Below are positions 14,050-17,551 of a DNA stretch of 17,551 nucleotides, one piece after another; position 1 is the first letter of the stretch, and the number at the start of each line of letters is the position of its first letter. The notes beneath the pieces are model-generated. The model was given only the letters and a program-made list of their open reading frames with translations. It searched no databases and was not told the DNA's origin. The position numbers were made by a program, and so were the translations under genes. Source of the stretch: CAZSMC01 sp964607755 (GTDB lineage: Bacteria; Zhuqueibacterota; Zhuqueibacteria; Residuimicrobiales; Krinioviventaceae); contig CAZSMC010000080.1 in assembly GCA_964607755.1 (NCBI GenBank), forward strand, positions 1 to 17,551. Direction: 5' to 3'.

Positions 14050-14823
14050 TCATTTTTCCCTGTACGGATAAAATTTTACCCAATCGATGTTGTATACTGC
14101 CTTTTGGCCTGGCGGTCCCTGAATCCAGTCTTCTTTTGTCCAGGCATTGTAGAAAAACTGATACGGCTGTGTCAGCGAAAAATTTTTATCATAAACAAAA
14201 GTGCGCAGAAAGTCGCCATCTACCAGCCAGCTCACCGAGTCCGGCAGGATTTGTATGGCCCATACATGAAAGGTATCTGCCGGATTAAAAGAAAGCGGCA
14301 CATCATCCCACCAATAATTTTTCTGGCCCTCTGCATGCAGCGCAAAATGCACTGCGCCGGTGTCCTCGCCAAATGTGTAGGTGAGAAATTCAATATCGGC
14401 TTCTTCGTGACTGCCGCCGTTCCAGTCGTGCGTAAACATGCTGTTTAAAACGCCGGGCACATCCGAAGGTTTGAGACTGGCTTCCCACCGGCCATAGAGA
14501 AATTGATCGTTGCGCGTCTGGATAGAGCCGCCCCGGTACGGTTTGCCAGGCAAAACGGTTAACTGCAGGAAACCATTCACAGCCTGACAGCGGTCAACAT
14601 CCATTTGCGTACCATTTTGCATCCACGATGCCTGATGCCAAAACGATTGCCCGGCATTGGTTTCCCATTGTGGGTCATCAAAATCGTCACCATGAGATGC
14701 CACACTGCTTATCCCGGAATTTTGAGGAGATTCGGGAGCCGTCGACTTTTCTTTACAGATGATATAAAATGGTAAGAAAAAAAATAGAGTGATTACACAT
14801 AATTTTTGTGGAATACGGCACAT
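14050..14823 (-). CDS. Secreted glycoside hydrolase family 16 enzyme
   Basis: The 257-residue product has an N-terminal hydrophobic segment (about 8-22) ending in Cys23, either a signal peptide or a poor lipobox (YIIC lacks the small residue at -1). The GH16 domain spans about 45-255. Its catalytic signature is HEEADIEFL, giving nucleophile Glu141, Asp143 and acid/base Glu145 in ExDxE spacing; FLYGRWEASLKPSD before it and DTFHVWAIQILPDSVSWLVDG after it are typical. The form with HxExDIEF is closer to lichenases and xyloglucan-active members than to laminarinases, but this cannot settle whether the substrate is a beta-1,3-1,4-glucan, xyloglucan or a sulfated galactan. It starts 13 nt after the sulfotransferase stop, so both are one operon. 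It has no type IX sorting domain. AAAGGAC lies upstream of ATG 14823. Confidence 0.88.
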   Translation of the reverse strand: MCRIPQKLCVITLFFFLPFYIICKEKSTAPESPQNSGISSVASHGDDFDDPQWETNAGQSFWHQASWMQNGTQMDVDRCQAVNGFLQLTVLPGKPYRGGSIQTRNDQFLYGRWEASLKPSDVPGVLNSMFTHDWNGGSHEEADIEFLTYTFGEDTGAVHFALHAEGQKNYWWDDVPLSFNPADTFHVWAIQILPDSVSWLVDGDFLRTFVYDKNFSLTQPYQFFYNAWTKEDWIQGPPGQKAVYNIDWVKFYPYREK

Positions 14824-14836
14824 AAAGTCCCGTCCT

Positions 14837-17347
14837 TTATTTAATGCAGATGAGTTTTACTGTTTTTTGAAAATCGGAACTGCCATCGTGTGCCTGCGCG
14901 TGCATGTGGCAAAGGTAAATTCCCGAACTCAAAGATGAAGCGTCAAAGCTATAATGATGTTCGCCAGCTTGCTGGTTTTTGTACCGGACACTGTGAATAA
15001 CCTGTCCGACGACATTGTGCATTGTCAATTCCACAGAACTGGAATTAGCCAGGACATACCGGATCACCGTTTGATCGTTAAACGGATTCGGATAGTTCTG
15101 AAAAAGCTGATAGTGATTGATGTTATTTTTCTGTTGAACCGTCTGTGCAGGTGTTTCGATTTCAAACAAGGACACATTATCCAAAATAACCTTTCCAGGT
15201 GAATGACCAAAGAAGAATGCCAGTTGGGCGTTAAAATCCGTTGGTTCTTTCATGGTGAATTCGAAATCGTAACGTTTCCTCTGCGGGCTCAATTTGACAC
15301 CGCCGATTTTGCTGTAATCAAGTTTAGTGTAAGGATCCATCAACTTGACATCGAACGGGCGCTCCTGGAGCGTACTGGCTTCAAAATTCAAGCGGTATGT
15401 TCTGTCGTTGACAAGCGTAATATCTGATTGATAAAGTATGATATCCTCGGGCTCAGCCTGCTCATCATAAACCTGCACCTGACATTCACCATTACTGTTT
15501 TTATTCCAGATAGCCATGTCTTCATTTTCCTGAAAGAATGACCAAAACCTGTCCTTTAGAGCAAAGTTACCGTTGATTACAAGATTATCCATCGGATCAT
15601 TGAGTCGCACAAAAGTCTTAACTTCGTTGGAGAACTCACTTTCTTGACCTGCTGAATCAATGCTGGTAACCCGAAAGTAATAATATACGTGGTTTTTCAA
15701 ATTGACCAAATGAATATAGGGATTGCTTGTGGAATCGATCAACGTGCTCGGATGCTTTGTGGTGTCAGCATAGACATAGTATTTTTGTACGGTGGTATCA
15801 CCAAATTGGTTAAAGAGCAGAGTGATGCGGTCATTATAGGATTCTACAAGCAGAAAGGGGCGCCTGGCACAGCCGTTCCAATTGAAGCGATGGGATCGGT
15901 AGCTGGTCTCTGTCGTCGTATAATCGCCTTCATAAACTACCTCGCCGTCCGGCGTGACTTCGGTCACCTTGGGCAGGTTATTACTGGCCCAGCCGATCAG
16001 CGTATTGCCGTTCGATAATCGTTGTACACTGCCCATCCAGTGCGCAAACCGGTCTGGTGAGTGCCGGTATTGCCACACTTTTTCGGCTGTCATCGCCGAG
16101 GTATCCAGCTTGTATTCCACTGCCCGGGAGTATTTTGGTTCGTGAAAATTCCCGTTATCCATAATGGTATAATGATTTTCCTTGCCCTGCACAGGCCGGA
16201 CATCGTGCTGATAGGTGAAGGGCTCTGGATCATTGACGAACTCGAACTGATTGTTGTTCCCGCCCAGGCGCCAGATAATTTCACCGGTATTCCTGTTGAT
16301 TTTTGTCACTTCATCGAGTCGCCTGCTGGAGACCACAAGATGCCCGTCGTAATCCACGTCAATAGAATTCATGTGAACTGCGTGGATCAAATTGCTTTGC
16401 AGATTTTCGTGCAGCGCGTCGACAATGTTGTAATGATCCCAGCACCGCCACTCAAACACCACATTTTTGTTCGCATCCAGCTCCTGCACATGCGAACCGA
16501 CCACAGTCGCATTCGGCTTGCCGCCCTCAACGATTTTGCTCATATCCACTTTCTGGCGATCCTCAGCAATGAGCAAAACATGACCGTTGGCAAGCACCTG
16601 AAACTCGTGCGGATTCGTGGTGTACCCGTGCTGGCAATTGTATTTTTGTCGCAGTTCGAAATCCTTTCCCATTGTTTTTGCAGTCGCCCCATCTATGACT
16701 GAAATAATGCTGTCCGAATGAACCGTAAAATCCCACACATGGGAATTGGATTGGCGGTAAAAATAGGGAGAACCGTCATTTCGGACAATCATGTACGAAT
16801 TCCACGTGGCGATAAACAGCAAACCGTCAGATGGAGCGGTGCTGATCTCTGGCCGGAAAAGAGCTAAATCGCTTGGCACAGACACACCGTTTATAACCCT
16901 GACTTTTGTCTGGCGCGTTCTGTCGTAATGTTTGGCAAGAGAAATATCTGGCAGGTTGGAATCAGAAATCTCGTTCAACGAGCTCGATGAAACTGTAAAC
17001 GTGAATGTAAAATCATCTGACATCAGTTTTGACTTTAGCGTGACCGTGACTTTTTCACCAGGAGTGAACCGAGAGCGGGGTTTGAATATAAATGTGCGCT
17101 CATCGGAAGACAGGATGGTCTCACCGCTGTATAGTCCGCTTTCATTTCCTGTGACTCGAAATTGGAAATTTTTTGTATGGAACGGTTTTTGGGATTCATG
17201 GGGCAGGACAATAATGGTAGTCGACGGCGAAACGTACTTGCTCTCCGGCAGGGGGTGGAGATAGTCAATGTCCGGCATTCCGGTTATTGATAATAGAGGG
17301 GTTGCCAGAATAAAAACAAAGTTTGGAATACATTTTACAATGTGCAT
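14837..17347 (-). CDS. Secreted arylsulfotransferase with FN3, carbohydrate-binding and type IX sorting domains
   Basis: The 836-residue protein begins with a signal peptide (about 1-23). Residues 28-120 look like a bacterial Ig-like domain. Residues about 150-475 form a beta-propeller of the PQQ-independent arylsulfotransferase (AssT) family: NPHEFQVLANGHVLLIAED, IHAVHMNSIDVDYDGHLVVS, GEIIWRLGG, YQHDVRPV...IMDNG and MGSVQRLSNGNTLIGWAS. AssT enzymes move sulfate from a phenolic sulfate ester to another phenol through a sulfo-histidine; candidate active-site residues are His247, His322, His325 and His381. Residues about 485-578 are a fibronectin-III domain, about 588-728 a CBM4/9-like module (LVINGNFAL...VILDNVSLFEIE), and 745-836 a type IX sorting domain (FQNYPNPFNDQT, SSGIYL). 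The fused sugar-binding module and the GH16 partner suggest work near polysaccharide. ATG 17347 has no clear Shine-Dalgarno. Confidence 0.87.
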   Translation of the reverse strand: MHIVKCIPNFVFILATPLLSITGMPDIDYLHPLPESKYVSPSTTIIVLPHESQKPFHTKNFQFRVTGNESGLYSGETILSSDERTFIFKPRSRFTPGEKVTVTLKSKLMSDDFTFTFTVSSSSLNEISDSNLPDISLAKHYDRTRQTKVRVINGVSVPSDLALFRPEISTAPSDGLLFIATWNSYMIVRNDGSPYFYRQSNSHVWDFTVHSDSIISVIDGATAKTMGKDFELRQKYNCQHGYTTNPHEFQVLANGHVLLIAEDRQKVDMSKIVEGGKPNATVVGSHVQELDANKNVVFEWRCWDHYNIVDALHENLQSNLIHAVHMNSIDVDYDGHLVVSSRRLDEVTKINRNTGEIIWRLGGNNNQFEFVNDPEPFTYQHDVRPVQGKENHYTIMDNGNFHEPKYSRAVEYKLDTSAMTAEKVWQYRHSPDRFAHWMGSVQRLSNGNTLIGWASNNLPKVTEVTPDGEVVYEGDYTTTETSYRSHRFNWNGCARRPFLLVESYNDRITLLFNQFGDTTVQKYYVYADTTKHPSTLIDSTSNPYIHLVNLKNHVYYYFRVTSIDSAGQESEFSNEVKTFVRLNDPMDNLVINGNFALKDRFWSFFQENEDMAIWNKNSNGECQVQVYDEQAEPEDIILYQSDITLVNDRTYRLNFEASTLQERPFDVKLMDPYTKLDYSKIGGVKLSPQRKRYDFEFTMKEPTDFNAQLAFFFGHSPGKVILDNVSLFEIETPAQTVQQKNNINHYQLFQNYPNPFNDQTVIRYVLANSSSVELTMHNVVGQVIHSVRYKNQQAGEHHYSFDASSLSSGIYLCHMHAQAHDGSSDFQKTVKLICIK

Positions 17348-17387
17348 GATAGTCTGCGTTTTTATTGTTTAGCATTTTTTATTCTAT

Positions 17388-17416
17388 ATTATACAAAACA
17401 TTGGAAATTATTTCCA
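17388..17416 (-). promoter_or_regulatory. Promoter of the sulfotransferase / GH16 operon
   Basis: On the minus strand TGGAAA (17416-17411, four of six), a 17-nt spacer and a perfect TATAAT (17393-17388) lie 40 nt before ATG 17347, with a predicted start near 17381. Confidence 0.7.
17402..17416. repeat. Palindrome TGGAAA-TTA-TTTCCA over the -35 box
   Basis: Arms 17402-17407 and 17411-17416 are exact reverse complements around TTA. One arm is the -35 hexamer itself, so a dimeric protein bound here would compete with RNA polymerase. This is a good operator candidate. Confidence 0.45.
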
Positions 17417-17551
17417 GAGAAAAATGCAATTTAAATTTCGACGTTTAAAATCAATATTAAAAATATCTTGGCTTTTTCCTCTCGTTCCCAGCCTCTCAGC
17501 CTGTGTGAAAACGGGAAAAATTTTGATAATGGGATTGCACTTGGGTCTATT
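17417..17551. other. Sequence upstream of the sulfotransferase promoter, no feature seen
   Basis: The 135 nt to the window end are mostly AT-rich with a pyrimidine-rich patch (17471-17500). I see no open frame, terminator or RNA gene in it. Confidence 0.3.

Noticed and set aside
1..17551. CRISPR arrays, tRNA or rRNA genes, insertion sequences, phage genes
   Set aside because: I looked for regularly spaced repeats, transposase motifs and tRNA-like folds on both strands and found none.

Overview
The window reads as a scaffold piece from an uncultured, Gram-negative, secretion-rich bacterium of the FCB group (Calditrichota, KSB1 or Ignavibacteria-like). The main clue is the C-terminal sorting domain with the NYPNPFNP signature that ends four separate proteins and is the export tag of the type IX secretion system. 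A run of exactly 100 N at 2231-2330 shows that this is a gapped, probably metagenomic, assembly. The placement is inferred from gene content only. The gene set (orphan methanol:corrinoid methyltransferase, a selenoprotein, arylsulfotransferase) suits an anaerobic or sediment lifestyle.

Layout. 1-3235: the tail of one type IX cargo protein, then a large secreted CBM9 / concanavalin-A-like cargo protein interrupted by the assembly gap and closed by a strong bidirectional terminator. 3608-3937: a SpoVG-family regulator. 3977-7445: a clear sigma-70-type promoter drives a two-gene operon, a polytopic spermidine-synthase-like membrane protein followed 17 nt later by a ROK-family sugar kinase. 7726-8598: a tandem universal stress protein. 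8875-10119: another type IX cargo protein.

10137-11836 is the most interesting segment. On the minus strand a 70-residue SelW/Rdx-family selenoprotein gene, absent from a normal ORF call, carries an in-frame TGA at the second position of a Cys-Gly-Met-Sec redox motif. A perfect small hairpin starts 16 nt after the TGA, with its loop G 22 nt after it, as expected of a bacterial SECIS. The same gene also has one extra base that breaks its frame. It lies just upstream of a TPR protein gene that starts with TTG. A divergent control region separates this pair from a 59-residue zinc-ribbon membrane protein.

11897-13990: a methanol:corrinoid methyltransferase (MtaB) with all three zinc ligands but no corrinoid protein or MtaA beside it, followed by a HAD phosphatase. 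14050-17347 (minus): a two-gene operon of a secreted arylsulfotransferase fused to FN3, carbohydrate-binding and type IX sorting domains, then a secreted GH16 glycoside hydrolase, led by a promoter whose -35 lies in a palindrome. No tRNA, rRNA, CRISPR array, insertion sequence or phage gene was seen.
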